Below, one piece after another: positions 1-8,550 of a stretch of DNA of 37,963 nt. The notes beneath the pieces were generated by a model. It was not told where the DNA came from and searched no databases. It saw only the letters and a list, made by a program, of their open reading frames with translations. Position 1 is the stretch's first letter. Every line of letters starts with the position of its first letter. A program made the translations under genes and the position numbers. The DNA is from Brevundimonas vancanneytii (GTDB lineage: Bacteria > Pseudomonadota > Alphaproteobacteria > Caulobacterales > Caulobacteraceae). Where the stretch lies: contig CAMAVA010000010.1 of assembly GCA_945861515.1 (NCBI GenBank), forward strand, positions 1 to 37,963. The letters are read 5' to 3'.

Positions 1-138
1 AGCCGCATGACGCGGAAACCCGGCCCAGAGTCCGTCCGACAAGGCCCCAAAAGCCACATCCAAACCGACAAAGCCCGGAAAATAACCCCAAAAACCCCGA
101 TCAGCCGCAAAAGCCCGTGCCGATCACCAGCTTTTTCC

Positions 139-915
139 TCAGCCTGCTATGGGGTCGAGGTCGCCGGACATCACCCATTGCACCCTTGTCGGGGCCCCAA
201 GCCGGGCTGGCGAAGTGTCAGCATAGGGTGACGACAGGCTGCCACCCCGGACCAGATCATCGATCGTCTGTGGGCCGCCGCACCGATCCGGGCCCTTTGC
301 CCGGAACGCGGCCAGATCATTGATGCCAGCCAGACTGACGACCCCCCGGGGTTCCAGGGCTGGCCCAAGTCGCAAGGGGCTTTGCATCGGCAGGCGATCT
401 CGCGCAGCGGCCCAGCTTGCCAGATGGCCGCCCGCCGAATGCCCGACAACAACGACCCGGGTCAGGTCGAGGTTTTGCTCCCGCCCAAAGGCCCGAAGGT
501 GATCAATTCCCCGCGCAATATCCTGGAAGGTCCCCGGATAGCCTCCGCCATCATGGCCGATGCGCCGATATTCGAGATTCCAGACCACCAAACCCCGGTC
601 CCGAAGGTCAGCGGCCAGATAGTCCATCAGCTCAAGTCCCGGCAGGTCGGCCCGCCAGCATCCGCCGTGAATCAGCACCACCACCGGCCTTGGCTTTGCT
701 GAAACGCTGCGGGGCAGCCAAAGCGCGCCGAACTGCACGGGATCTGCGCCATAGGCGATTTTCAGATCCGGCGCCTGTCGCGGTCTGGCCAGCAGGTCTC
801 TGAAGCTGATCGGCTGAATCGTGGGCGCCGCCTGTGACAACGGAACGGGCGGCGCCGCCCCCGCGCATCCGCCGAGCGCCAGCAGCGCGAGCATGGCAAT
901 GGCGCCAAGTCTCAC
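139..915 (-). CDS. Lipoprotein alpha/beta-hydrolase (esterase or formamidase type), probably 3'-truncated
   Basis: This is a predicted exported lipoprotein with an alpha/beta-hydrolase fold. A short hydrophobic signal ends in the lipobox LGGC, with the acylated Cys at residue 17. An HGG oxyanion motif sits at 83-85, a nucleophile elbow GHSAGG has Ser160, and the acid loop GDLDP has Asp252 or Asp254. The protein stops only four residues after that loop, at residue 258. Relatives continue some 30-45 residues to a catalytic His (usually in a G-x-GH-F context), which is absent here. Another frame just past the stop reads EEKAGDRHGLLRL, which looks like family tail sequence, so decay by frameshift is plausible. 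The start overlaps the hflX stop by 4 bases (ATGA), so it is the last gene of the hfq-hflX transcript. The hydrolase fold is clear; substrate and activity are unknown. Confidence 0.75.
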   Translation of the reverse strand: MRLGAIAMLALLALGGCAGAAPPVPLSQAAPTIQPISFRDLLARPRQAPDLKIAYGADPVQFGALWLPRSVSAKPRPVVVLIHGGCWRADLPGLELMDYLAADLRDRGLVVWNLEYRRIGHDGGGYPGTFQDIARGIDHLRAFGREQNLDLTRVVVVGHSAGGHLASWAAARDRLPMQSPLRLGPALEPRGVVSLAGINDLAAFRAKGPDRCGGPQTIDDLVRGGSLSSPYADTSPARLGAPTRVQWVMSGDLDPIAG

Positions 916-2228
916 ATCGCCTCCACTTGAGCGGAAGGAAACAGTCTCTCGAACCGGCCAAGGGCCTGGGTGTCGAGTCTGGCCCTGACTCGCAGCCGGC
1001 CATCGGAAGAGTCATGCCGGTCTGTGATCCTGCCGTGACGATAAAGCCAGGCCAGCGCCTCTCCGGCTCCGATGTCCAGGGTCACATGAATCTCTGGGGT
1101 TTCATCCACCAGCAGGGCAAGGTGATTGAGCAGCGCCTCACAGCCCTGACCTGTCACGGCCGAAACCGCCATGGCGCCATGTCTTCGGGCAGCGCCCTCG
1201 AGGTCTGGAAGGTCAGCCTCGGGCACCAGGTCGATCTTGTTCCAGATCTCGATCAGGGTTCGATCGTCGTCCCCCGGTCCGACGCCGATCTCCGACAGGA
1301 CGGCCTCCACATCCGCCTTCTGGGCCTCCGAATCGATCCCGGCAATGTCCCTGACATGCAGAATGACATTGGCCTCCTGCACCTCCTCGAGCGTGGCGCG
1401 GAACGCCTCGATCAGTTCGTGCGGAAGGTCGGAAATGAACCCCACTGTGTCCGACAGGATCGCCGGCCGGCCACCAGGCAGCTTCACCGTGCGCAATGTC
1501 GGATCCAGGGTGGCGAACAGCATGTCCTGGGCCAACACCTTGGCGTTGGTGAGGTGATTGAACAGGGTCGACTTGCCAGCGTTGGTGTATCCGACCAGGG
1601 CGATGGTCGGATAGGGCGCCTTCTGGCGGGCGGAGCGATGAAGGGTGCGGGTCCGACGAACCTCTTCCAGTTCCTTCTTCATCTTGAAGATGCGATCGGC
1701 GATGCCGCGCCGGTCGAGCTCGATCTGGGTTTCGCCGGGGCCGCCCGTCTTGCCGAAACCGCCCCTCTGTCGCTCCAGGTGGGTCCAGGTCCGAACCAGT
1801 CTGGAACGCTCATAGGCCAGTCGCGCCAGTTCCACCTGCAGCTTGCCTTCGCGGGTCCGCGCCCGACGGGCAAAAATCTCGAGGATCAGCCCCGTGCGAT
1901 CGATGACCTTCGTGGCCCAGGCCTTTTCCAGGTTGCGCTGCTGGATGGGTGTCAGCTGTTCGTCGACCACCACGACGTCGATGCCTTCGACCTCGCACAG
2001 CAGCCGCAGTTCCTCAACCTTGCCCTTGCCGAACAGGGTGGCGGGCGTGCGGCCCCGCAGGGGGCTTATCACCGTCTCGGTGATCTCAAGATCCAGGGCC
2101 AGCGCCAGCCCAATGGCTTCTTCCAGCCTGGCCTGCGGGTTTCTCGCCTGGCCTGAACCCGACCGGACGGGGTGGACGATGAGGGCGTGCTGAACCGGCG
2201 GCGCGTGATCTACGGACTTGATGGTCAA
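912..2228 (-). CDS. hflX: GTPase HflX (ribosome-associated)
   Basis: HflX is a translation-factor-class GTPase that binds the 50S subunit and splits stalled or stress-inactivated ribosomes in the cytoplasm. The 438-residue protein has the N-terminal HflX domain ([10 protein letters not shown], then a Gly-rich linker [13 protein letters not shown]). The G domain follows, with G1 [10 protein letters not shown]3 DTVGF, and G4 given as NKID, then a C-terminal extension. Length and motif order fit the family. Its start overlaps the hfq stop by 4 bases (ATGA), and its own stop overlaps the next gene the same way, so translation is probably coupled. The hfq-hflX pair is conserved across proteobacteria. 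Identification is secure. Confidence 0.96.
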   Translation of the reverse strand: MTIKSVDHAPPVQHALIVHPVRSGSGQARNPQARLEEAIGLALALDLEITETVISPLRGRTPATLFGKGKVEELRLLCEVEGIDVVVVDEQLTPIQQRNLEKAWATKVIDRTGLILEIFARRARTREGKLQVELARLAYERSRLVRTWTHLERQRGGFGKTGGPGETQIELDRRGIADRIFKMKKELEEVRRTRTLHRSARQKAPYPTIALVGYTNAGKSTLFNHLTNAKVLAQDMLFATLDPTLRTVKLPGGRPAILSDTVGFISDLPHELIEAFRATLEEVQEANVILHVRDIAGIDSEAQKADVEAVLSEIGVGPGDDDRTLIEIWNKIDLVPEADLPDLEGAARRHGAMAVSAVTGQGCEALLNHLALLVDETPEIHVTLDIGAGEALAWLYRHGRITDRHDSSDGRLRVRARLDTQALGRFERLFPSAQVEAM

Positions 2229-2470
2229 TCGTCCTGTTCGGGGCCCGGCTCATAGAGCTGCACGGGCTGGGCCGGCATGATGGTCGAGATGGCGTGTTTA
2301 TAGACCAGTTGTGACTGGCCGTCCCGACGGAGCAGGACACAGAAGTTGTCGAACCAGCTTACCACGCCCTGCAGCTTGACACCATTGACGAGGAAAATGG
2401 TCAGGGGGGTCTTGGATTTGCGGACGCTATTGAGAAATGTATCCTGCAGGTTCTGTTTCTTGTCAGTCAC
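2225..2470 (-). CDS. hfq: RNA chaperone Hfq
   Basis: Hfq is the Sm-like hexameric RNA chaperone that pairs small RNAs with mRNAs. The 81-residue protein carries the Sm1 segment ([16 protein letters not shown]), the Sm2 signature YKHAIST near the C-terminus, and a short acidic tail typical of alphaproteobacterial Hfq. It starts with GTG at 2470; an AGAGGG Shine-Dalgarno-like stretch lies about 10 bases upstream and no better ATG is available. A 113 bp gap separates it from the transaminase gene upstream, the largest break in this cluster, so hfq may have its own promoter there, although I see no convincing -35/-10 pair. It is coupled by a 4-base overlap to hflX. Confidence 0.97.
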   Translation of the reverse strand: MTDKKQNLQDTFLNSVRKSKTPLTIFLVNGVKLQGVVSWFDNFCVLLRRDGQSQLVYKHAISTIMPAQPVQLYEPGPEQDD

Positions 2471-2583
2471 GGGGGGTTACCCTCTTTCTTGGATCGGAGC
2501 GGCAGAAGGCCGCCCCACACACGAGGGCCCGACACTAGGCTGCCATGCCGGAACGCGGCAACCGGTGGAGGGATGCAATTCGA

Positions 2584-3447
2584 CTAGATGCCCGATTTCT
2601 GCGCTCGGGCGATATAAAGCGATCTTAGCCGGAGGGCTGTTTCGCCGGCCTGGCCATTGCCCACAGGCCGACCGTCAATTGAGACCACCGGGGTTACCAG
2701 GGCCCCTGCACCGGTAATGAAAACCTCACGGGCGTCATGGGCTTCCTGCGGCGTGAAGGCGACTTCCTCGACCGGAATCCCCGCCTCGGCGATCACCTCC
2801 AGCAGCGTACTCCGGGTAACGCCGCGAAGGATGTTGGCCTGGGTGTCGCGGGTCTTGAGAACCCCGTCCCGGGTCAGGATCCAGGCATTGCTGGAGGCCC
2901 CCTCGGTAACAAGACCGGCCGGATCGACAAACCAGGCCTCGGCGCAGCCCTGTTCCCGGGCCGCCTGCTTGGCCAGGACATTGGGCAACAGGCCTACCGT
3001 CTTGATATCGCAACGACCCCAACGATTTTCAGCCAGGGTGATCACGCCGACGCCCTGTTCAGCCCGGGCGTTGGTCGCTGCGCGGTTCAACGATCGCGCT
3101 GTGATCACCAGGCTCGGCGGGGTCGGCAAGGTCGGAAAGGGATGATCCCGCCTTGCAACGCCGCGGGTGACCTGGAGGTAGAGAAGTCCCTCCTTCACCC
3201 GATTGCGGCGCAGGGTTTCCTTCAGCACGACTTCAAGAGCTGCTCGCTCCATGGGATGAGGAATACGCAGTTCATCCAGGCTGCGCGTCATCCTCCGGAA
3301 ATGCCCCTCGGCGTCCGAAAGCTGGCCGTTGAATATGGCCCAGACCTCATAGATGCCATCCGCGAACTGATAGCCCCGGTCTTCGATGTGTACGCTGGCC
3401 TGGCCCTGCGGCACAAACCGTCCGTTGACATAGGCTTGCCTCGACAT
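2584..3447 (-). CDS. dat: D-amino-acid transaminase, PLP fold type IV
   Basis: This is a class IV PLP aminotransferase that most resembles D-alanine/D-amino-acid transaminase, which interconverts D-amino acids and 2-oxo acids and supplies D-Glu or D-Ala. The PLP lysine is K149 in DIKTVGLLPNVLAKQ, a context very close to bacillary D-AAT and less like branched-chain transaminases. The N-terminal segment AYVNGRFVP and the EDRGYQFADG block are also typical, as is TEGASSNAW, which binds the cofactor phosphate region. Its length of 287 residues is normal. Its ATG overlaps the ntrX stop by one base (TGATG), so it is probably translated from the ntr transcript. That ties amino-nitrogen exchange to the nitrogen-sensing operon. 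Substrate specificity (D-amino acid against branched-chain or aminodeoxychorismate) is an inference from motif resemblance. Confidence 0.85.
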   Translation of the reverse strand: MSRQAYVNGRFVPQGQASVHIEDRGYQFADGIYEVWAIFNGQLSDAEGHFRRMTRSLDELRIPHPMERAALEVVLKETLRRNRVKEGLLYLQVTRGVARRDHPFPTLPTPPSLVITARSLNRAATNARAEQGVGVITLAENRWGRCDIKTVGLLPNVLAKQAAREQGCAEAWFVDPAGLVTEGASSNAWILTRDGVLKTRDTQANILRGVTRSTLLEVIAEAGIPVEEVAFTPQEAHDAREVFITGAGALVTPVVSIDGRPVGNGQAGETALRLRSLYIARAQKSGI

Positions 3448-4838
3448 CAGGCGTCCTCTTCTTCGACGGCCCGGGCGCCCGTCAGGCCCAGGGACTTGAG
3501 TTTCCGGTGCAGCGCCGATCGCTCCATGCCGATGAACGCCGCAGTCCGGCTGATATTTCCGCCGAACCTCAGGATCTGGGCGTTCAGATACTCCCGTTCG
3601 AACAGTTCGCGCGCCTCACGAAGCGGCAGGGCTATGATCCGCTCGGGGCCAATGGCCCCGGCCTGAGCCGCCGAAGACACCTCCGACGGCAGCATTTCTG
3701 CCGTTATCTCCTCGGCCGGATCACCGGAGGCCAGGATCAGCATCCGTTCGACATTGTTGCGAAGCTGCCGGACATTGCCCGGCCAATGGTGGACCTGCAG
3801 GGTCGCCATGGCGTCTGCAGCCAGCTTCCGTCGGGGTAGGCCTGTGGTTTCAGCGATCCGCTCTATAAAATAGCTGATCAGTTCCGGTACGTCGTCGCGG
3901 CGTTCCGCCAGTCCCGGAACGCGGATCGGGACGACGTTCAGGCGATGGAACAGGTCCTCCCGGAAGCGGCCCGCCGCAATTTCATCCCGCAGGTCTCGGG
4001 ACGAGGATGAAATCACCCGGACGTCCACCTGAACGTCGTTGTCGCCTCCCACCCGCCGAAACCGCTGCTCGACCAGCACCCGCAGGATCCGGCTCTGGGT
4101 CTCGCGGGGCATCTCCGCCACCTCGTCCAGATAGAGGGTGCCGCCATGGGCGTGTTCGAACACACCAATTTTTCGAGGGCGACCGCCTTCACCCTCCTCG
4201 CCGAAAAGTTCGAGATCCATCCGTTCGGGCGCCATGCCCGCTGCGCTGATGGCCACGAACTCGCCCCTTGAACGGGGGCTGGCGGCATGGATCAGACGCG
4301 CGACCAGCTCCTTCCCGGCTCCCGGAGGTCCCGCGATCAGCACCCGGCTGTTGGCTGGAGCGACCTTGGCGACCATCTGGCGCAAAGCCTGGGCTGCACT
4401 GGATCGGCCGATCAGGCCGTCGGGACTCAGGCTCTGGGCCCTTAGTCGCCGGTTTTCACGCTTCAGATTGGCCGACTCCAGCGCCCGTTCGACCACCATG
4501 AGCAGCCGGTCCGACTTGAATGGCTTTTCGAGAAATTCGTAGGCTCCGCGCTTGATCGCGCTGACAGCGGTTTCGATGTTTCCATGGCCGCTGATCATCA
4601 CGACGGGCAGGTCAGGATCGAGCGCCTTGATCATGTCGAGCAGTTCCAGCCCGTCCATTCCGCCCCCCTGCATCCAGATATCGAGGATCAGAAGCGCCGG
4701 CTTGCGGGCCCGGATGGCGGCCAGCGCCTGTTCCGCATCCGCTGCCGTGCGGACGCCATGGCCCTCGTCGGTCAGAATTCCCGCCACCAGTTCGCGGATG
4801 TCGGCCTCATCATCAACAACAAGGATGTCAGATGCCAT
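3447..4838 (-). CDS. ntrX: Response regulator NtrX (NtrC family, lacks GAFTGA)
   Basis: NtrX is the cytoplasmic response regulator partner of NtrY, involved in nitrogen metabolism, redox and envelope control in alphaproteobacteria. The receiver domain (1-120) has Asp9/Asp10, phospho-acceptor D53 and K105. The AAA+ domain has Walker A GPPGAGKE (170-177), Walker B GGTLYLDEV (232-240) and arginine-finger segment RFREDLFHRLN (291-301). A Fis-type helix-turn-helix covers about 427-450. In place of the ELFGHEKGAFTGA loop the protein reads ELFGEEGEGGRPRKIGVFE, so the sigma-54 contact motif is missing. The start overlaps the end of ntrY by 11 bases, and the stop overlaps the transaminase start by one. 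Identification is firm; the loss of GAFTGA suggests it does not act as a classical sigma-54 activator. Confidence 0.95.
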   Translation of the reverse strand: MASDILVVDDEADIRELVAGILTDEGHGVRTAADAEQALAAIRARKPALLILDIWMQGGGMDGLELLDMIKALDPDLPVVMISGHGNIETAVSAIKRGAYEFLEKPFKSDRLLMVVERALESANLKRENRRLRAQSLSPDGLIGRSSAAQALRQMVAKVAPANSRVLIAGPPGAGKELVARLIHAASPRSRGEFVAISAAGMAPERMDLELFGEEGEGGRPRKIGVFEHAHGGTLYLDEVAEMPRETQSRILRVLVEQRFRRVGGDNDVQVDVRVISSSSRDLRDEIAAGRFREDLFHRLNVVPIRVPGLAERRDDVPELISYFIERIAETTGLPRRKLAADAMATLQVHHWPGNVRQLRNNVERMLILASGDPAEEITAEMLPSEVSSAAQAGAIGPERIIALPLREARELFEREYLNAQILRFGGNISRTAAFIGMERSALHRKLKSLGLTGARAVEEEDA

Positions 4839-7071
4839 GGGTCACCTTTTGGCTCTTGATTGTCGACGCCGGGGCGTCTGCAAGATGTTGGGTCGGGAAT
4901 TGCAGGGTTACCCGCGCTCCGCTCAGGGAGATCGCATCGGACAGGCTCAGGTCCCCGCCATGTTCCTCCAGGACGCGCTTGACGATCGCTAGCCCGAGAC
5001 CGGTGCCCTTGTCCCGCGTGGTAACATAGGGCTCGGTCAGCCGATCACGATCGCGACTGGGCAGGCCGACGCCGTTGTCCTCCACCACGAAGGCAGGACC
5101 GTCCTTGTTGATGACCAGTTCGGCCCGGATCCGCCCTTTTTCCCTGGGGTCCAGCCGTCCGCTAATCGCCTCTGCCGCGTTCTTCAGGATGTTGGCCAGC
5201 GCCTGGGCGATCATCCGGTCATCGCAGGTGAGGGATTGGCCTTGAGGCGGATCGATCATCTCGATATCAATCTCCGGGCTGGCGACCCGCTGCGCGAAAA
5301 CGCCCTGTCGCAGCAGTTCTGCCGGATCATGAACTCCGAAACGCGGCGCCGGCATCCGGGCGAAGGCGCTGAATTCATCAACCATGCGGCCGATGTCACC
5401 GACCTGCCGAATGATCGTGTCAGTGCAGCGGTCAAAGGTCTCGACGTCACTCGTGATTTCCGCTCGGTACTTGCGCCTCAATCGTTCGGCTGAAAGCTGA
5501 ATCGGAGTCAGCGGGTTCTTGATCTCGTGTGCAATCCGACGGGCCACATCCTTCCAGGCGGCGTTTCTCTGGGCCGTGACCAATCTGGTGATGTCGTCGA
5601 AGGTCAGGACCAGACCGTCATCCCCGGCCAGGGCGGCCCTTACCCTCAGCCTGAGTGTTTCTCCGCCCCTGACCAGATCAACTTCGGTTTCTTCGTCCAG
5701 TCGACTGGCGCGAACGCTGTCCACAACGGACGACAACTCAGGCGCCGCGTCCGCCAACAGCGCGCCGCGAACATCGCCCTCAAGCGCCAGCAGGCGTGAC
5801 GCCTGCCGATTGGCCGCTGAAATTCGCCCCTGAAAATCAACGCCCAGCACGCCGGCGCTCACGCCCAGCAGGACCGTCTCGATGAACATACGCCGCGATT
5901 CCGCATCCAGACTCGCCGTTGTCAGGGCTGCCTGCTGGGCTTCAAGATCATCAGCCATACTATTGAATGCCTTGGATAATACGGCGATATCCTCAGGTTC
6001 ATTACCAATCTCGACCCGCGCCTCCAGATGCCCACCCGCCACCTGCCCGGCAGCCTGAACGACACGGGCGATCGGGATCGCAATGGAGTTGCCAACGGTG
6101 ATCGCCAGCCAGATGGCCGCGATCAGGACGAGCATGGCGGTTTCCAGGAAGCTCAGGGCAAATGCCGCCTGAACCATACCCCGTCGCTGCGCGGCGTCGC
6201 GATAGGCAATCAGCGCAGTCTCGGTTTCCCGAAGGTGGGCGAGGATGCCGGGATCCACCGGGCGAACCACATAAAGGTACCCGCCCTCGCTGAACCCTTT
6301 CAACCGGTACAGGGCCCGGAACAGGTCCGCAGATTCAAACGGGCGCAGGGAAATCTCTTCTTCGGCGACCTCGAAACTCGAAGCTGGCGGCGCCAGAAAG
6401 GGCGGAGGGTTTTCAGCCTCCGCACTGGCAAGAACACGGCCGTCAGGGTCCAGGATATACGCAGCCGGAAAGCCTCTATAGGCAGCCTGGGTCGCCATGA
6501 AATGCCCGAACGCCATCGGACGGGTGCGAATGAAGGGCGCGGCTGCGTTCAGGTCGCCCGCCATCGGCACCATGTTTTTTTTGATGTCTTCGCTCTGCTC
6601 GGCAACATAAGCGCGAGCCACGTCTCCGGAGTTTTCAACAACGGTGCGAACCCGGCTACTGAACCAGTCTTCAACACCGCGGGTCACCAGAGCCCCCGAG
6701 AAAAGCGCCACGACCAACGCCGGAGCCACAGCGGCCACGCCGAACAGAAGCAGGAACCGCCTGTGAAGTCTCGCTCCGGCGTCCCCGCTGCCGCTATCGA
6801 TGGCCTCGACGACGCGCCGACCGATCAGGACCGCGATGCCCAGAATCAAGACCAGGTTCACGCCGAGGACAATCAGAACGCTTCGGCTTGCGGGTCCGAC
6901 CAGCTCGCCCGCTGGTGGCGAGCTGGCCAGAACAGCGCCAAGACCAGTCAGCGCCGTCGCAACGGAAAAGGCGCCGCCAAGAAAAAAGCGGGAATCGAGC
7001 AGACGCCGCCAGGCCGGAGCCGGGACCGGACTTTTGCTTGCAGGCTCAGCTTGGGATGGCCACCGCGTCAT
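4828..7071 (-). CDS. ntrY: Sensor histidine kinase NtrY
   Basis: NtrY is the inner-membrane histidine kinase that phosphorylates NtrX. The 747-residue protein has three N-terminal membrane segments (about 29-51, 64-84, 106-129), a periplasmic region to about 300, and a fourth membrane segment at 303-326. A HAMP domain (about 328-382) and a PAS domain (about 390-500) follow. The HisKA box is [19 protein letters not shown] with phospho-acceptor H515. The HATPase domain has N-box NILKNAAEA, G1 DNGVGL (665-670) and G2 GTGLGLA (689-695). The ATG at 7071 is preceded immediately by GGCGGG, so Shine-Dalgarno spacing is poor. The 57 bp leader holds a tandem direct repeat described separately. It is followed by ntrX with an 11-base overlap. 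Confidence 0.96.
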   Translation of the reverse strand: MTRWPSQAEPASKSPVPAPAWRRLLDSRFFLGGAFSVATALTGLGAVLASSPPAGELVGPASRSVLIVLGVNLVLILGIAVLIGRRVVEAIDSGSGDAGARLHRRFLLLFGVAAVAPALVVALFSGALVTRGVEDWFSSRVRTVVENSGDVARAYVAEQSEDIKKNMVPMAGDLNAAAPFIRTRPMAFGHFMATQAAYRGFPAAYILDPDGRVLASAEAENPPPFLAPPASSFEVAEEEISLRPFESADLFRALYRLKGFSEGGYLYVVRPVDPGILAHLRETETALIAYRDAAQRRGMVQAAFALSFLETAMLVLIAAIWLAITVGNSIAIPIARVVQAAGQVAGGHLEARVEIGNEPEDIAVLSKAFNSMADDLEAQQAALTTASLDAESRRMFIETVLLGVSAGVLGVDFQGRISAANRQASRLLALEGDVRGALLADAAPELSSVVDSVRASRLDEETEVDLVRGGETLRLRVRAALAGDDGLVLTFDDITRLVTAQRNAAWKDVARRIAHEIKNPLTPIQLSAERLRRKYRAEITSDVETFDRCTDTIIRQVGDIGRMVDEFSAFARMPAPRFGVHDPAELLRQGVFAQRVASPEIDIEMIDPPQGQSLTCDDRMIAQALANILKNAAEAISGRLDPREKGRIRAELVINKDGPAFVVEDNGVGLPSRDRDRLTEPYVTTRDKGTGLGLAIVKRVLEEHGGDLSLSDAISLSGARVTLQFPTQHLADAPASTIKSQKVTHGI

Positions 7072-7089
7072 CCCGCCAATCTAGACCAA

Positions 7090-7125
7090 GATGTGGCTAA
7101 AACTCAACACTGATGTGGCCAAACT
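7090..7125. repeat. Tandem direct repeat upstream of ntrY
   Basis: On the plus strand GATGTGGCTAAAACT (7090-7104) and GATGTGGCCAAACT (7112-7125) form two near-identical direct copies whose starts are 22 bp apart, about two helical turns. They fill the short gap between ntrC and ntrY and end about 20 bases before the ntrY start codon. Same-face spacing is what a dimeric or cooperative DNA-binding protein would use. An operator for ntrYX is the natural guess, but the binding protein is unknown, and recent local duplication would give the same pattern. Confidence 0.5.
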
Positions 7126-7128
7126 ACG

Positions 7129-8550
7129 TCATCGCTTGTTGCGGGGAAGGTCCACGCCAAGGTCGACAATCTTCTTGCGCAGTGTGTTTCGATTCAGGCC
7201 AAGGATGTCTGCTGCCCTGACTTGGTTGCCGCGGGTGGCTGCCAATGTGAGACGGATCAAAGGACGCTCCACCTCTTCCAGAATACGATCGTAAAGACCC
7301 GGGGCGGGCACACCATCCGGCTGGTCGGCAAAATGACTGGACAGATGCCGCTCGACCAGAGCCGAAAGCGTCATCGGCCCATCCTCGCCCATCGGGGGCG
7401 GCGCCTGTTCCTGCAGTTCACGCTCAATGATCCGCGACGTGATCAGGTCTTCCCCGTAGAGCGCGCAGATGCGCCTGACCAGATTTTCGAGCTCCCGGAC
7501 ATTGCCCGGCCAGGAGTGGATCTTCAGGCGATCGAGCGCAGTCTGATCAATGGTCTTTGCGGGAAGCCCTTCACGGCTCGCCCTGAGCAGAAAACTGCGG
7601 GCCAGATCGGGGATGTCTTCAACGCGGTCCCTGAGAGGCGGCAATCGAAGTGGCGCAACGTTCAGCCGGAAGAACAGGTCTTCTCGAAACAGGCCTTGCC
7701 GGATCAGCCCGCGCAGATCCCGATTGGTCGCTGCGATCAATCTCACATTCGGACGACGGCTAGTCTTGGGATTGATTGCCGGTTCCGCACCGTCGATGAC
7801 CCGGAGCAGCCGACTCTGGGCGTCGAGGGGCATGTCGCCGATTTCGTCCAGGAACAGAGTTCCGCCATCCGCCTCCACGAGTTTGCCCATGTCACCGTCA
7901 CCCCGGCCGAACAGTTCGGTTTCGACCCGCTCTCGAGGCACGGCGGCCAGATTGATGACGACAAATTTGCCGTCCCGTCGACGACCCAGATCATGCAGCG
8001 CCCGGGCCACCAGTTCCTTGCCTGTGCCCGACTCTCCGAGGATCAACACCGTCAGGTCAGCGCCGACCAATCTGGCGATGGTGCGATAGACCTCCTGCAT
8101 CGGTGGCGATCTGCCTATAAGGGGCAGGCGTTCGTCCTTCAGGGCGCGGGCCTGTGCCTTCGAGGCCTCGCTGTCGGCCGGTCGCGACAGCGCCCGACGC
8201 GCAGCAGCAGTGACATCGTCCAGGTCGAAGGGCTTCGACACATACTCAAAGGCGCCGGCGTCGGCTGCGTTTACGGCCGTCAGCAGGGTGTTCTGGGCGC
8301 TCATGACGATCACCGGAAGCTTGGGCCGGTCCTTGCGAATGCGCGGCAACACGTTGAAAACGTTCTCGTCCGGCATCACCACATCTGTGATGATGAGGTC
8401 GCCTTCCCCCTCGGCCACCCACTTCATGAGCGTGGTTACGTTGCCGGTCGCCCGGACCTGACATCCCAAACGGGTGAACGCCTGGCTGAGGACAAGCCGG
8501 ATCGAACTGTCGTCATCGGCGATCAGGATCTTCTTATTGGCGGGATTCAT
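7129..8550 (-). CDS. ntrC: Nitrogen regulator NtrC (lacks GAFTGA)
   Basis: NtrC is the response regulator of the NtrB-NtrC nitrogen-limitation system. The receiver domain has the acidic pocket DDD (12-14), D56 in LIITDVVMP and K106. The AAA+ domain has Walker A GESGTGKE (172-179), Walker [14 protein letters not shown] (229-241) and [12 protein letters not shown] Fis-type helix-turn-helix (about 437-465, [20 protein letters not shown]) ends the protein. Between ELFG (213-216) and VEADGG the sequence is only RGDGDMGKL, about 8 residues shorter than in enteric NtrC, so the GAFTGA loop that contacts sigma-54 is gone. Caulobacter and Rhodobacter capsulatus NtrC are known to share this loss. The start overlaps the ntrB stop by one base. 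The name is firm; the promoter class it acts on is inferred not to need sigma-54. Confidence 0.95.
   Translation of the reverse strand: MNPANKKILIADDDSSIRLVLSQAFTRLGCQVRATGNVTTLMKWVAEGEGDLIITDVVMPDENVFNVLPRIRKDRPKLPVIVMSAQNTLLTAVNAADAGAFEYVSKPFDLDDVTAAARRALSRPADSEASKAQARALKDERLPLIGRSPPMQEVYRTIARLVGADLTVLILGESGTGKELVARALHDLGRRRDGKFVVINLAAVPRERVETELFGRGDGDMGKLVEADGGTLFLDEIGDMPLDAQSRLLRVIDGAEPAINPKTSRRPNVRLIAATNRDLRGLIRQGLFREDLFFRLNVAPLRLPPLRDRVEDIPDLARSFLLRASREGLPAKTIDQTALDRLKIHSWPGNVRELENLVRRICALYGEDLITSRIIERELQEQAPPPMGEDGPMTLSALVERHLSSHFADQPDGVPAPGLYDRILEEVERPLIRLTLAATRGNQVRAADILGLNRNTLRKKIVDLGVDLPRNKR

Noticed and set aside
834-2156. Long plus-strand frame antisense to hflX
   Set aside because: Opposite-strand shadow of a secure gene in GC-rich DNA; translation shows no domain, and stop-free antisense frames are expected with this codon bias.
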